Shown here piece after piece: positions 19,076 through 33,100 of a DNA stretch of 64,000 nt. Below the pieces are notes generated by a model that made no database searches, was not told the origin of the DNA, and worked only from the letters and a program-made list of their open reading frames with translations. Made by a program: the position numbers and the translations under genes. How positions within the stretch are numbered: position 1 is the stretch's first letter; every line of letters starts with the position of its first letter. Where the stretch lies: the NCBI RefSeq assembly GCF_000524195.1, contig NW_020170391.1, forward strand, positions 191,438 to 255,437, in the 5' to 3' direction. Source of the stretch: Echinococcus granulosus. Taxonomy: Eukaryota > Platyhelminthes > Cestoda > Cyclophyllidea > Taeniidae.

Positions 19076-19615
19076 GATTTTGCAGCTTCCCATTTCCATA
19101 GACACTCAGATGGACAGAAACACTGGGACCCGTCATTCCCTGGCTCCTCACATTCAAAATTCGGCTGCATGCTTAAGAACTGCCCGGATGTGCATGGCGA
19201 CTTGGCGCACTGATACGCACCGGTAGTACGCCCGGAGACTATCCAACCTAGAGCTCCCATGAACTCCCTTTCGAGCTTCGTTCGGTTGCCAAAAAATACA
19301 ATATAATGAGGCGCAAGGAACATCTAACATGTGACTAGTTGGAGGGGAACCGCAGATGTGGAGGAAAGTTCACAATTTCACAGTGTGGCTACACGGATCC
19401 CCCGTCAGGTCGGCAGCGATGGGGTTCTCACTGTAGGACGACAGTGCTAAAAGTCAACGCATTAATAAAAAGCTCGATGAACTAAGTTGAGAGTACTCGC
19501 AGGGGGGAGAATCGAGGGTCTCGCTGTAGTGCGTGTATTGAAACATTGGGTGCGTGTGTATTTACTACAAAAAACCTGATGATCAAAGGACGTGAGTATG
19601 AGGGGAAAGTGAGCA

Positions 19616-22600
19616 TCAGGATAGAGGAAGAGAGGCAGAGGCCCTCTCAGCGAGCAGGTTGGCTTCTTTGATGAGGTCTTCGGTGCGGATAGCAAGGTGG
19701 GATACCTTCGACTCCAGCTCCTCCATGCTCTCCTCGAACTTGCCCTCCTCCGTGCTTCGACGATCCGCCTTCCCTTGCAGACGCTCCTGCTCAGAGAAGA
19801 AAAACAACCAAATTTCTGCTGTAGCCCACGTTCTGGAGCTCACGTTCCTAGCAAAGCATTTTTAGTTAGTGCATGTCTGCCTATTCGTTACAGGTCTCCA
19901 ACAAATATAAAAGTGTTTGAACAGTAAGCCAAGTTTAGTGTCAAGTGAAAACAAAGTGCTTATGAGGTTGTTACATTCCAAAATAAATTCTACTATTTTA
20001 GGAAAGGTTTCGTTTAGTTAGGAGAGCCTTCAGAATGGACCATCACTGGAAATAGGCAGTGCCGATTCATATGGCCTCATGCGCTGCATGACCGCTAACC
20101 CATCAAGGATGGATGCATCTAAGGGTTGGGGAGAAAGACGGATATCCCAATTTAATCCAAGGGTGGTGACAATAAACAGCCAAGTTTCAAAAGCAGCACT
20201 TGAGAAAGGCATGAAATAATTTGCACCGGAAGGAGCTATTTTGAAGAAAGATGACTACTTACTTTTAATAAGTACATAAATTCTATCACCTCTCTTTGAA
20301 AAGTTTCGGCGTAAATGCTCATCCTCCGATTCAAATCAAGGTAGTATTCATAATCCTTCTGTAAAGTCAAAAAATACGACTCAAGTGAGTAGTCGAATCA
20401 ATTAAATGACTAACCCACATAAAAACTGCGCCAATTAAAACGGAATTCGGTACTTCGAAGTTAACAAATGACCATGCCAACAAAGCATATCCAACAACTA
20501 GCTGATGATTATTCGCAATTACAAAAAAAATGAAAGGAAGCTGGTTAACGCGTTAGTTATAGCCGAAAAAAAAACCTGGGTTTGTTGAACATCGGTGTGC
20601 AGCTTTTTCAAATACTGCTGCCGTGCATCAGCTGACTGACGAGCCTCCGCGATAGCCACATCGGTCTCGGTAATCCACTGATTGAGTGTCTCCTTCTTTG
20701 ACAACGCCTGACGCTTTAGATACTCAAGTTGTTTCGTCGATTCACTCAAGTCCCGCTCAAGTTTATCCAGCTCTTCCACCTAATAAATGAGCAGATTCAA
20801 TGCTGTCCTAGCATGTTTAAATTGAGTGCAATCAATGTAAAGAACTCCTTTCAATGAGGTGGGACTGCAGGTTTTCACATCCTATCACAGTGTATTTGCA
20901 ATGAAATTTCATCAAGCGCTTGGATGCATACTTTCATCAGACAATGCCTTATAGCTTACAAGTCACGACATTTGGGCCACAAGTAGGAAGATGCCGCGAC
21001 TTATCCTGATTTCGATGGCTAATATTGCGCAAATCAGAAATAACGAATACGATTACAAGATTACTATTCCCGTTAAACCACATTTTTGCCCAGCTTAATC
21101 TAGAAAGAAGACCTCGGAGCTCACCTTCTTGTTCAAACTTGATTCTAAGGTTGCTAGCTCATTACGTTTGCGAGCGACTTCAGCTGCGCTGGATTCCGCT
21201 GAGCGTTTCAGCTTCGCTTGGACATCGGCGAGTTCGGAGCAAATAACAGGGATCTCCTTCAAGGGATCGAAGGTATGGAGGTAGGAACGCATCTTCAGTT
21301 GCGGCAATGAAGGATCGGTCTGCAAGGACCAAAAGATGTTATTACATGTTCGTATCCTCTTTTGAAGAAAGTATAACAATCCAGTAAAAGCTAACTACCA
21401 GTAAACTAGGGAAGCTAACTTGAACTATCTAACACCTATAATTGCGTAATAAGTAAATAAGCACTTACCAGACGGACAGCGAGAGAATTGTATTCGTCAA
21501 GAGCCGGCGCCACAGGCTTGTCCAGACGCCCGAGTTCAATAGAGCGTTCATGCAACAGCTGAACCAGCTCTTCCTTCACACGAACACGTTGCTGATAGTG
21601 CTCCACTAAGCGCTGATAAGTGGTAACGACATCCCCAAACCTACAATACGAACAAATATGCGATGACATGTCATAAAGATACTTATCTTGATTCAGCGAT
21701 AATTATCCAATCCCAATTCAAACATTGCAATATAATCGGAATTGTAGCAGGTAATTTTACAAAACACTCTGTGACAGAAAATTTTTTGAAATTCCGGCAA
21801 AACCTTGACGATCTTTCGAACTCGTTGTCATAGCGATTGCAATAAAGGCTATTACCATAATGCAAAAATAAATGTTATTCAAGTATGAGAAAGAAGGTCC
21901 TGACTTACTTAGCCCGTTGTGATGAAACAAGATTTTCCAACTTTTCCACCTCAGCGGCCACTTCGCCAACCTGATCACGAACTTTCTGTGCATTTGACGC
22001 GGCCGCATCAGCTTTTGCCTAAATACTGCCTGGATTCATTAGAGGTTTTAAACCAGATCGCATTCATTCCAGTGAAGCAATCAGATACCTCAATTACTCG
22101 TAGGAGTCATATTGAAGAACAAGATTCACAACTAAATATTTTCTGCTATAAAGTGAACGATACATTGAAAATATTCCCATTAGTAAAAGAAAATGGAACT
22201 TAATGGTAAAAAGCTACTGCGTATTTGTTAAGGCGAGTGAAATAGCATACCTTGCAACGATTTTTGCTAAAGTGTGACAATCATCGAACAAGTTTGGGTA
22301 AATAGTCTACTAATGAGGACTAGCCGCAAAGATGTGAGCGATCTGACTAAGATACAAGTAATGAGCAAACTTCAAATCAGCTACCAAAATTACTGCTCTT
22401 ATATGTCTGTCGCATGTCGTGCAAATAAAAGCATCCCAAGTATTTTCCGGAAACGATGAAAAGTAAAAAACTATGCATTTGGAGTACAAAGAGGCGAACC
22501 TCTGCTTCAGGCAGGAGGGACTGCAGATGCTGTAGGTGGTCGCTCTGCTCAGCCAACTCGCGCTCAGTGGCGGAAAGGCGACAGCGGAGGTCGCGCTCCT

Positions 22601-24444
22601 GTTGGATGAGGTTCGCTGATGAGGGCTGGTTCTCCATCTCCACCAACTCCGCTTCTAGTCCCGCCACGTCCTCCGGTCGACACCTCAAACTGCATGCGCA
22701 CGCTGTCTCAAAATGCTGCCAATACAAGGAAATTGATTAGGCAAGACAGCACCCTGTCCATGTAATAGCACTCCTCCAACGACTTCATTGTAATAATGCT
22801 ATCCTTTACATAACTATCCGTCACTACATAAAAGCTAGGTGTGAGGCAACTCAATAGATGTTACCGAGGAAAGTAAAATTGTAGCGTGACTCAAAGCGCA
22901 AAAGCTGAACGCACCTCGCGAGCTTCAGCCGATGGCTCCACGGTATTCGCAGCGACACAGTCAAGCAAGAGATCAAAAATCAGTTTACCTACTGGTCCGG
23001 CCTCGTTTTCGGTGATGAAATGAATTTCATCCATTTTCTCAAGGAAAAATCAAAGGGTCATTTTTTTCACAGCTATATGTAAAATTAATAATCACGACTT
23101 TAAGGCGGGAATATTTCAACTGGTCCTGTGGTGGCTGAATAGGGTAAAAGCTAAATTATGGTTATTTTTGATGTCCATTGCGATATACTAACACTGTAGA
23201 CTTTTCATATTACTCGAAAATCTACTAAATAGACTTGATTATACTGTCAGTACAGTCATTTGAAAAACACTGCATTGAACGCTTAGCTTGACAAGTTGGA
23301 AAACTCAAATAAGAAAATAACTCCAAGTGAATCGGATAGTATACCTGGACCCCAGTTATAAGGTGAAGAGGCCAAGGCGGAGACTTACGGATACACAGGT
23401 AGAGAGTTCGTTACGGAGCCAATCCAGCGCAGCTAGGATCTGTGACGCAGAGTGTGGAGCTCCCGGAGTTGTAACGGTACTTCGCTTCAACGCCACGGGA
23501 TAGCCAAAGGACTTCAAAGTGCTTGGTTTGTGCGTTTACAACAAATGCATTAACTAAGGTAGAGTCTATCTACAGAATCGATCTACTGTACATTCATCAA
23601 GTGTCATTTGTACATAGCTGAATCCAAAAGACATTTTTACAAACGAACGTGCCTGTTACAACAGTGAATATGCCCCACATTTGCTATCTTCATAAAGAGC
23701 AAGAATGTAGTAAAAATTGCTGTCGAATAAATTAAGAGAACAATGGCAGGTCTATCTTTAAACATTAACTTTAATATTGTTTTAATGCTTATATTATAGC
23801 AGAGTACCAATAATGCATGTGCATGAAAGCTATTACTTGACAAAGTAGTCTTCGAAGGCCACCTTATCCTGTGGTATGAAGTAGTTGGGAGCGAAGTGAT
23901 TCATTATATGCGAGAAAATTGAAAAAACCAGTTTTTGACTTGGGCTTTGGAGCGCTTTTAGGGATACCTGGCCCTCGTAACCTGTGTCGCTGAGGAACTA
24001 GGTTGATAAAAAAGTGAAACACATAAATAACTTACTTCAACTAGATTTGATATGCAAGTAGTAGTAGTAGTAGTAGCGTTTTTCGGTTTTGCCCTAACTG
24101 GGACGGCTGTGGACGGTCGAGTCCTAAATAACGAAACACTTATAAGCCATTTTAAAGCATTATTTAGTCAAGATACACTACCAATTAATGGTGGCAAAAC
24201 TGGTGCACAACAAAAAAGTACTAAGTTTTAAAAAAGAGTTCATGGCACCAATTAGTTGTATCTTAATGGACCATGCAAAAGATCATCAGAAGAGCGGCAA
24301 ATCAGCAAAATCTGGCGAAATAAACCATGCTTAAAAAATTTGAAAATCGGTAATGACACACAATTGTGAGCCGCCAGATGGGAAAGCCTCAGAGTTCCGA
24401 GCCGGCTGGCCTGCCACCGAGGAATAGGCCCGCCTAGCAGCCAT
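19616..24444 (-). CDS. NDC80: NDC80/HEC1, outer-kinetochore microtubule-binding subunit
   Basis: NDC80 pairs with NUF2 in the Ndc80 complex, linking kinetochores to spindle microtubules. Twelve exons in phase: 24444-24362, 24123-24036, 23997-23837, 23521-23389, 23037-22915, 22706-22500, 22018-21909, 21640-21469, 21319-21125, 20779-20576, 20358-20263, 19789-19616; 581 residues (human 642). The calponin-homology head is clear: TCISNLVEFLSDTGYEGQVS, then LKALQSPSQK, NYFIPQ and LKSFGYPVALKRSTVTTPGA followed by PHSASQILAALDWL. The rest is coiled coil and includes LKMRSYLHTFDPLKEIP, equivalent to the conserved FNPEA...YVPLKEL segment. The first exon (MAARRAYSSVAGQPARNSEA) is a basic, Ser-rich disordered tail as expected for the Aurora-B-regulated N-terminus. 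It fits phase and length but is the least certain exon, as is the acceptor at 22706. Confidence 0.88.
24056..24076. repeat. Trinucleotide microsatellite inside NDC80 exon 2
   Basis: Six tandem AGT units (plus strand) read on the minus strand as six consecutive Thr codons directly before the calponin-homology domain of NDC80. Confidence 0.85.
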
Positions 24445-25261
24445 TGAAAAACGACTGTCCTAATAAAGCGGGATAGAAAGTATCAACAAATAAGCTACAT
24501 CAAACGGTAACGAGGTTCCAAATAATACAAAGTGATAAGTGGATAAAGAGACATTACGCGTACATATTCGTCGTGGCTGAAAAAACAAGGGACGAAAAGC
24601 AGCCAATCTGATAGGAAGTCATGTCCATTAACAACTTAAAATGCAATCAAAACATCAAAACCGACAATGATCACTCCCAAATAAAATCAGAAGACAAAGA
24701 TCTGCAAGAGACAAGCGCACAAAGGACGCACAAGCGAAGTGCATGAAACTACAAAAAGGGGTACTAGACCACGTAAACGAAACACACCGACGGCACAACA
24801 CCCAACCGCCTAGGCATCGACTTTTCAGACGGCAGTCGATATTATAGCGCCTTAAGGCCGATGAGTTAAAACAAGGCAGGCAAACTAAGGCTTGGTTATG
24901 CTCTAGCACTATTCTTTTGGGGAATTCTGCATTTTAAATACCTTTAGTGCTCTCTTATTTTTTTATTCCATTATTAGGTACGTAGAACACGTTTTACCTA
25001 AACGGATTTTAACAATTCGATCTAAGAAAATCGCCATACTTTGACTGTCAACTATCGCTACCTATGGAAATCTAAGCAATATAAAGTACCTAAGTGTCTT
25101 ATTTCTACGCAACTACTGAGTGGTGTTAGCAAATATGACCTATGCAAAATGATTTGATACTTGTAGTTGAGAAATGAGCATCATTGCAAAGTTATTCACT
25201 AATCCATAGTCTAAAACGAAAGAAGTTCACTTAAAACTATACTAACGTAAAGTTTCTAAAA

Positions 25262-25330
25262 AGAATTAGAGCTACTGGCACAACCCAGAGACCAGCCCGC
25301 CCCACGAAGGTACAATTGTAATACTTATGT
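25262..25330 (+). repeat. Dispersed repeat family A, partial copy 4
   Basis: Core GCTACTGGCACAACCCAGAG followed by ACCAGCCCGCCCCACGAAGG, closely matching the core of the copy at 26.5 kb. It lies in direct orientation with a similar core at 26340-26415; element B lies between the two. Confidence 0.5.
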
Positions 25331-25360
25331 ATTTTAATGTTCCTTCTTTAGAGGCGGTGG

Positions 25361-25440
25361 GGATACGAATCGAACCTCATGCCTGAGGAGCAAACGTCCT
25401 GCAACCTAGATAGGGCTTCCGTGTCCAAATTTTCCAGAAC
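25361..25440 (-). repeat. tRNA-like (SINE-like) segment
   Basis: On the minus strand a near-consensus RNA polymerase III B-box (GGTTCGATTC) follows an A-box-like TAGGTTGCAGG at roughly tRNA spacing. Arms do not pair well enough for a functional tRNA by eye, so a tRNA-derived SINE fragment or tRNA relic is more likely. Confidence 0.3.
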
Positions 25441-25639
25441 TTGTACTTGCTTTTCCTCTTACTTATGCCAATATACATTACGAAGCCGAATCAACCTGGG
25501 TGTTCTAAGAGAATGAGGACCAAGGAAGGGGCGCTCTACTAGCGCCGTTCTAGATAGTGACCATGACTCAAAGTAGCCCTTTTGCCGAAACCGAGTGTTG
25601 GATAAACACTTAACCTATTATGTAGCTCCTCTTCTCTTT

Positions 25640-26300
25640 TTGGCACCATCCCGGCGTCAGCCACCACAAAGTATTCGATGCTGTAGGGAAAGGGCCAGTG
25701 CACCAACAGCACCAATTAACTAACTTCCATAAAACTAAGGAGATATTTTACTGCATTGCCACTGATCTCTCTTGATGATTTAACCAGATCTGCAGTTTTC
25801 TCTCGCACAGGAAGTGGATTTGGAAATAGTAAATCGAGCTGGCCAACACGCATGTGCGTAAGTAGACGTAAGAACACTGGCCCAAATGCGTATTTATATA
25901 AGAGAGGATGGTATTTAACAGTGTCGTATTGGAAGAGTTTTAAATCCATTCCTCCTTACCACTTTGAAATCCATAGCTGCCCACTTATATCCGTCTGAGT
26001 TCGATCCAGTTAATGTAGAGGTAGAGAAGATATGGCAAGTTCACTTTATCGATATCTTTGTGCAGACACGGTAGGCAACTCCACAACGAAATTTTTTCGG
26101 ATGATCACAGCTAGTGCCACTTTCGCTATTAAGAACTTTCCTACAGGACGGAGGATCGGGATAGCTGCCGAAGTCAGACGTCATTTTTAGTCCTTCTATT
26201 TAGCATTGTCACTGATTCCCCCACATGCAATTCTTCCGCCCACATAGAGCGTATCACTCAGCTGCATAAATCAGAACGGTTGCCATTTATGATCGCGTTT
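25640..26300 (+). repeat. Degenerate element B, copy 1
   Basis: Aligns in order with 58605-59250: a CCACCACAAAGTATTCG block, a GATCTGCAGTTT block, a TTCACTTTATCGATATCTTT block, and a GCCGAAGTCAGACGTCATTT block all have counterparts there at comparable spacing. Both copies have broken reading frames. Probably an old transposable element; class not determined. Confidence 0.55.
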
Positions 26301-26339
26301 GCTTCACGCTGCCACCGATATAGCGCACCACGGCTTCTA

Positions 26340-26415
26340 GAAGGGGTTAGGGCTGTTGGCATAGCTCAGAGGCCAGCCCACCTTCACCAATACCAAGGAA
26401 TAAACAAACAAGCGA
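26340..26415 (+). repeat. Dispersed repeat family A, partial copy 5
   Basis: Core GGCTGTTGGCATAGCTCAGA then GGCCAGCCCACC, followed by an AATAAAC...CATTACAAC tail as in the copy at 61.1 kb. It sits immediately after element B copy 1. Confidence 0.5.
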
Positions 26416-26534
26416 AACATTACAACTTTGGTCTTACAAGTTGCTAGTACCTAATTCTTTTACTGAAGGCTTAAATATTTTGTAATACGATGGTGGTTTA
26501 CACCTCAGTATTGTTAAGGTGCCACCTTTGAACT

Positions 26535-26690
26535 TTTGAATTAGCCTTCTTGTACCTCGCCGGGCGGGCCGGCCTTCGGGCCATGCCAGTAGCCCAAACA
26601 CCTTTTCTGTGCTGAACATAGGTATTTCGCCTAAATACGGTTTCTTCCTTAGTCTTCAGGGAAGTCTCGCGGCGCTACAATTATGGCTTC
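26535..26690 (-). repeat. Dispersed repeat family A, copy 6
   Basis: Minus strand: TTGTAGCGCCGCGAGACTTC, CCTGAAGA, spacer, then CTACTGGCATGGCCCGAAGG and CCGGCCCGCCC. This is one of the better-preserved copies and anchors the family consensus. Confidence 0.55.
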
Positions 26691-27191
26691 AAATGCATTG
26701 TGGAAACATGTGCACAATGTCCCGGTGTAACATAACACAAAGATGCAATAAGCCCTACGATTTTTAACCTATTTTATTTAAAAGGATGCTGTCAAGCAAA
26801 TACCAATGTATTCAAGGCGTATAGCTTAATAATTCTGGATGGAGCGATTAAAATCCCGTGTGGATTGTCATTGATCTGATATCCAACAAGTAATTGTGGG
26901 TTGTAGGTTAAAATTCTGCGGCCATATTGTTCTAAATAAAAGCTGTACTTACCTATATTGCAGATCTTTAATGACTTGGGCTTCCATTTTTCTTTATTTT
27001 ATTTTACCTCTTTCGAGAAACGCGTGTGACATTTGTTGCAAATGACCGGGTTTTCAGAAATTATAAATTGCTACATGTAAGCAAAAATCTAGACAGCAAG
27101 TTTTACTATCATGCTGATCAGTTGGCTGAGTGATCTATAATTTGTTTTTGCTTATCAAGGCAGTTGGCCTTTTTTAGGGCGCACTAGGGAA

Positions 27192-30100
27192 ATGGACTTT
27201 TCCAATGCGCCTATTGCTGTTTTGGAGGTTGATGAATTTTCGTGTACCAGCAAAAGTGATCCCTTGGATCAGCCATGCGAAGGAGTGTTGAAGCGTTCTC
27301 TGTCTGATCCGTTTGACATATCTGGTGGATTACAACTAGAAGCATCGCTCGAGCATCTCATATGGACCTTTGATGACAATGTTTCCCGTGGACTGATGGA
27401 TTCATCTGATGTTGATGAGTCTACTAGTCACCGAGATACTAATGCGTCGTTAGATGCTATTAAGTATGACTATTTTTAGTAACGAATGAATAAGGTCATT
27501 CTGGCGAATAAGCGTTGCACCGATTGAAAACCCCAAGGATTCCTATCCGCTTGAAAAGCGACCTATAGCGCTCAATAAGGTTAGTTTATAAAAAACTGCC
27601 TGTCTTGTAATTTGGTTTTAAAGTGTATTGGATCGTCGCGTTGACTGTTCTTATTTCTTGTTGGACTCTTGATCTATTGCCAAGATGTTGGTCCCTTATA
27701 TACACATACATATACTGTTTGTCTTTTCACAAAATTAACACTAAATGCGCAAGTACAGTTTACTATTTCTTTAAACGGCTTTGACAATACATCAAATTTG
27801 TAGTATTGATACGCACTAATATCTTCCTAACTGACACCTTGGGAGTCGCTTTGTTCTTAAGTTTCGCTACTCTCAGTTTGATTATATTGACTTTCCTATG
27901 ATAAATTTTTATATTTCATCACAAGAGAAAATTTGAGGAGTACCTCGAAACACTGGGGTTGGACCGCTGTTTTTAATTTAAGCTATAATTGTGCACTTTG
28001 TTTACTTCAAGTAAAACAACTGTTTCTGTTGAATGTAGGAGGATCTTCACATGGCAGATGCTGAATCCGTTTCTGATGCAGAATTTGAAGCGTTTGCTCT
28101 TAATACTGAGTTACTCGTGAGTACACACGAACCTTAATATTTACATTATCTGCAACCAATGGGTTTTGTTCATCACCTGGCCATCCTTGGTGTCCGATTC
28201 CGTTTTTGCTGAACTATGTTGGATATTACTGCGTTGGATTCCTATCTCTTGCAAGAAACTGAGTTTTTTGAAATGCGTCTGTGTATGCTCTACCGTATCA
28301 TTTCATTCTAAAGCCTCTTACGGCTGATCAGTGCCCTACTACGACTTTGAGAATACTCTAATTTGTATGCCATCTTTGAAGATATAGTACGCCAGCACAA
28401 CTGCTTGCCCCTTGATACGCAATTAGTATTTTTATTTTTATGCCTATTTTAACAATTTGTGATAGCTATATTATCCACTTGGCTTAATGAATGTTAGCTT
28501 ATGGTATGGACTTTTAATTAGCTAACCATAGTAATACATTTTAAATCCTTAATTCACTTTTTTCTCCTATATTTTATGGCTTTGGAAAACATCATTAGGT
28601 GCTGGAAAAGGTTGTACAATTGATATCTTTTCTTACTTGGAATAAATGCAGTTATGTCTGTTGATCCAGTGGAAATTAGTGGCTTTGAACACCCACCTTG
28701 ATGAGGGCATTTACTGTAACATAACCTTAGTTCTCTACCATCGTTTTTATCGTTTTTTGTTCATATAGTGTGGCTGGCTTCCAAAAGCGGTATCTGCTTC
28801 AGGGCACCCGTCATTGATGGTGATTTATTTGTTTTTTTACCAAAATATTTTAATTTCTCGCATGCTTTTTTGTATTAAGGTATACCGCTTCAGGTAATAC
28901 ATTTTTGTTTCACCTGGATTAGTTTCAACCAGATACTTTCCTGCTCCTGCACGCTCTGATTTAAACAATGAATGCTAGCTTTTAATGGCTGTTGGTTTAT
29001 ACTGCAAAATGCGAGAAGCATCCCTCCATGTGCACTTGGAATCAAACCATTGTTTCGACTCCCTTGTTAGAGCATATTCCCTCTTGTACTTTTTGCTTCT
29101 TTATGACCATTTCCTCAGTGTATGATCGATGGTTGCAACATAGCAGGAGATCATTTTAAAGTAAATCTGCACTCTCAATTTTAATGGGTCTCTTTAGCGT
29201 TTATTTATGAGGTGAAACCATAAATGTTGCTACTTATTATTTACCGGGAGTTGTAGTCAATCATTACCAGATATCTGACGGCTCAAAACCATATTTATAA
29301 TTGGCATAAGTTTCATTTAGCTATAGCAAGCACAACAAAAATGAAGGATTACACACGCTTTTTATGCTTAAATCAGTTATTGGACTTTTTTAAAAAAAGT
29401 AATTTCTATTCCACGGGATGACACTTTCTTTAATCCATCAGCAGCGCTGCGTTTTTTTTCAAGATAACGGCTTTTAACAACTATCAAATGGATCGCTCCT
29501 CTTCTCCCCCCCCCCATCGAAATTTCGGGTATGGGGTAATAACATTGGCTGCATCTATCGCTTCTTTCCTGATAGGTAAACGGTGAACTTGAAAGAAGGG
29601 GGGAAATGTGTTGCGGTTGCATTTGGCGTCAAAAAGGTACCGACCACAGAGCTCTCTGGCTTCTTAACTATGATGCTCGCATCCATTCTGCCTTATTATT
29701 GCGTGATGTTTAATTTAAGTTTAATTTAATGATGGATTTGCATGTGAAAAGAATTGTCCTTTCTTCTTAAGTTTGCGAGAACTACGAAATAATTTGTGTT
29801 TTGACAATAAATGCAGGTTTTATTACTTTGGGTACTCAAATACTATCATACATCAAAATGCGCATGAGACTAATCGTCTGTTTTCAAGATTCTACCCCAG
29901 ACTTGTCCTATTTTTTACGCGCTTTTCACAGAGGCGATAAATTCTAATTAATCCTTTTTTGCATTTTGATGTTCAAGCAGTGTTTGCCTTCAGTTTGATC
30001 TTTTTTCCTACTGTTCACTCGCGTTGATTGCGTAGACGTGCTTTTGGGTTGGATGAAGGTAGAGTTTAGCCGTCACGGCTCAGGTGTTTTCATTACATTC

Positions 30101-33100
30101 TCTTGCTGGTGAAAAAAACGAGTTTGGATGATTGCGCACACATGAATGTACATGAAATGTTCTGTAGACAGCCAAAAGTGAACGGATAGATTTTGCGATT
30201 AAAGCGGAATTGATGTAGTGAGTTCGCAGCTACGCAAGGTTTGTGTCGGCAACTGTGACTTCGCAGATAACTCTAACTTCGCTTCGTGTCACACTCATGT
30301 GAACCACTTAGTGAAGTTAAAACTGTTTATTGTTAAAGTGCCATTTGCACGATAACTCATACTGCGCGGACGGTTATGGGGTTTCTTGTACCTCAACATC
30401 TGCACTCATGGTGACGACAAAGCTCGAGTTTGTGATGGTTAATGGTGCTGAAAATGATAGCGCCTTGTAATAGAATATGCATCTTTCCTGAATGCCAGCT
30501 TTTTTAAATGTGCACTACTAATGAGTCGAATTATATTCCATTTTAGGCAAGTAGTACTTTGTGGTTAGCGCTGAACCACATTTATGGAGGTACATATTCA
30601 ATTTAAATTGTGATTTAAAATTCCTATTTGAGTCAATTGTTGCATCCCACTGTCATTTCATAGAAATTGTGCATCAAGCGTCACATTTCAACACGTAAAC
30701 CTTGTGCCTCGTTTGGGTAAAGGTTAACTCATAAATGTGAAACAAGAGTATTTCTGTTGAATACCTAGGTAGACTTTGGCAGCTCCCATTTACTTAAGGT
30801 GGTTGGTCACAATCAGTAGTGTTTTCAAAAGTGTGAATTTGGTAAAGTGCATTGCGGAAGCCTATATAATCAGAATTGTTACACACTTTGGGGGACCAGA
30901 GCCTAAAATATTCGCTGAATTATGAGGTCTACTTCATTTCGAGTAGTATCTGTGTTTAGCTGTCATGAGTACCATATATTTTAACTTCTTTTCAGGAGAT
31001 TTTGATTGAGTAGAGGTGTCATCCATTCATTAACTTAATGTATTTTGCTGAGAACTAACAATTCCGTGGGTGTTTTGGGTGATATTGTAGGTTTTGTGGT
31101 GTAGTTTTTGACAATTAGATCACCTTGCAATGCTAAAAGTATTAAAATCCAAAACCCAGCTTTCTGTTTATTCACCTTTCAAAATGTAGCATCTATATTT
31201 GGGACCCGCTTGTGGCTTTGGTGGGGTATTAGTTAATCAGTTTTTTGGTTACCGGATTTTGTGTTGGATTTTATCCCGTGCTACCGTACCTAAAGAGACC
31301 ATTATCATTAATATTTCTCTCCCTCATCTGAGCTGTAGAGTAGAGGCGTCCAACTCTAATAATCTATGTCACTTTTGTCTTTTTCATATCTTTGAGCATT
31401 TACTGTCCGTTGGACTAAGTGGGAACTTCCTGTTTATTGTTTTCAAACCACGTGTTATTTCCGATGTGTTTCTTTGGACACCTATGTTGCACTTTTGTAG
31501 GCAATAGTCAACTACTTAAAATTAAGTTTAACCCGTATATGGGCACAAATAGATAAGGAATCTATGTAGAAATGATTAGAAATCAGTTTCGGACTGTTAA
31601 AGTGTTAAGTGTGGCTTTGTGTTATAATTCAAAGGACCAGACCAGGTCAACCATGCCTGATATTTGATCTTAGAGAAAGTAACACTCATAATGCCTCAGC
31701 AACAATGCTGTGCTTCTTTCCTACTTTTTCTTTTGGCTCAGTTTGCTGAATTCACCTATGGATTACGTCACTATATATGGACATTAAAAGTTGCTTTTAG
31801 GTTCCCTGTAAGCAAGCTGCACTACAGCATTGTTTGGAGGTTTTCTTTGGTATGGTTTATCTAAGAAGAAATTTATTGTTATACCATTTTTAGTAGCGTC
31901 CATGTACTGCCAGCATATATTCATTTCCCTCCGTGCTAAGTAGTATTTATCAGCTTTAGTAAAATAAATTTTGCTGCATAAATATTCTATGCTCAAAAAT
32001 GTGGGCAGTTAACCTACTAAGCCCCTTTTTTGCCTACCATGATGGACCTCCAATGGCTCGACTCCACAATTTCCTGGCCCAAGTTCTCCTCGCACAAATT
32101 GAGCATTTTGTTATTTAATAAAATTGATTTATACGCCTATTGTTGAAGGTTCATCTCCTCTCTCGATACCCATACGAGCCAATTGAAGATGTAGCATCAG
32201 TTGTTAAGGGAAGACATGATTGTTTTGCACTTAGGTGCTACCTGATTTGACTTGACGTAGCGAGTGAAACCTTTTACCCTATTCTGTTATAAATACACAA
32301 CAACAAATGAAAGCAGGTCGAAGCATCCGAATCACTTTTTAATAAAGTTTCCGGAACAAAATGCATGCTTTAATTTTTCGCTTGTATCTGCTAGGTGTCA
32401 TTTGATGTACGCATAAGCATTCGATCAATCAGTCTTGAGTTAGTATTCACACCATTAATGTTTCTATTTTTGACTCGCGCGAGCAATAAAATCATTCGTT
32501 TACCTGGCCGTAGTCTTGTGGCTTCCGTCAGTTGGCGAAAAGGTCTTGCACAAAGTTCTTGCATTGCCTAAGTCAGGTTTTGTGATGCTTTGGGACTCAA
32601 GGACCTATAAATGAGTTTATTAAAATTCACACAGGTCGAAAGTGTGTGTAATCCTATATGTACACAAAATAATTGACTTTGAACTATGTCACAATACACA
32701 TTACCGTTTCTCCCAGTTGGAACGTGAGAAACTGGCTGTGATTGGAAAGGAAATTGTTAAGGAGGGGAGGGAGATGGAGGATGACGACACGGTGGCGACA
32801 AACTCTCTTGACCCCTTCTCCTCGTCCTCCTGTGAGTCACTCCCCAACTCTCTTTCAAACACGCCTCCAACACACCTCCCGCCTAACCAACAGCCGACGA
32901 TGACGATAGCAACGGTAGCATTGGATACGACAGAGGACCAGGCTTTAGACGCCTCCTTGAGATGGGCCAGTCTCCAGGCTGCTCTAGAGGCCTTCAAGGC
33001 GCGCCATCCAACTCTGCCGCTCATTGAAACTCCCGATTGGGCTCAAGGTAACTCGTTGTGCAGCCCCATGCTTACTACTAGTCTATTTTTAAGGAATAAC

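Larger units (their letters stand above)
24445..27191. other. Intergenic region between NDC80 and FEZ, repeat-rich
   Basis: The two genes are divergent. An AG acceptor-like site (CTTTATTAG on the minus strand) lies 15 bases upstream of the NDC80 ATG, and CTTTTTTAG lies 15 bases upstream of the FEZ ATG. The middle (25.26-26.69 kb) is occupied by the repeats listed separately. No additional gene was recognised; open frames at 24655-24909, 25716-25998 and 26434-26619 fall in repeats or unique DNA without motifs. Confidence 0.45.
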
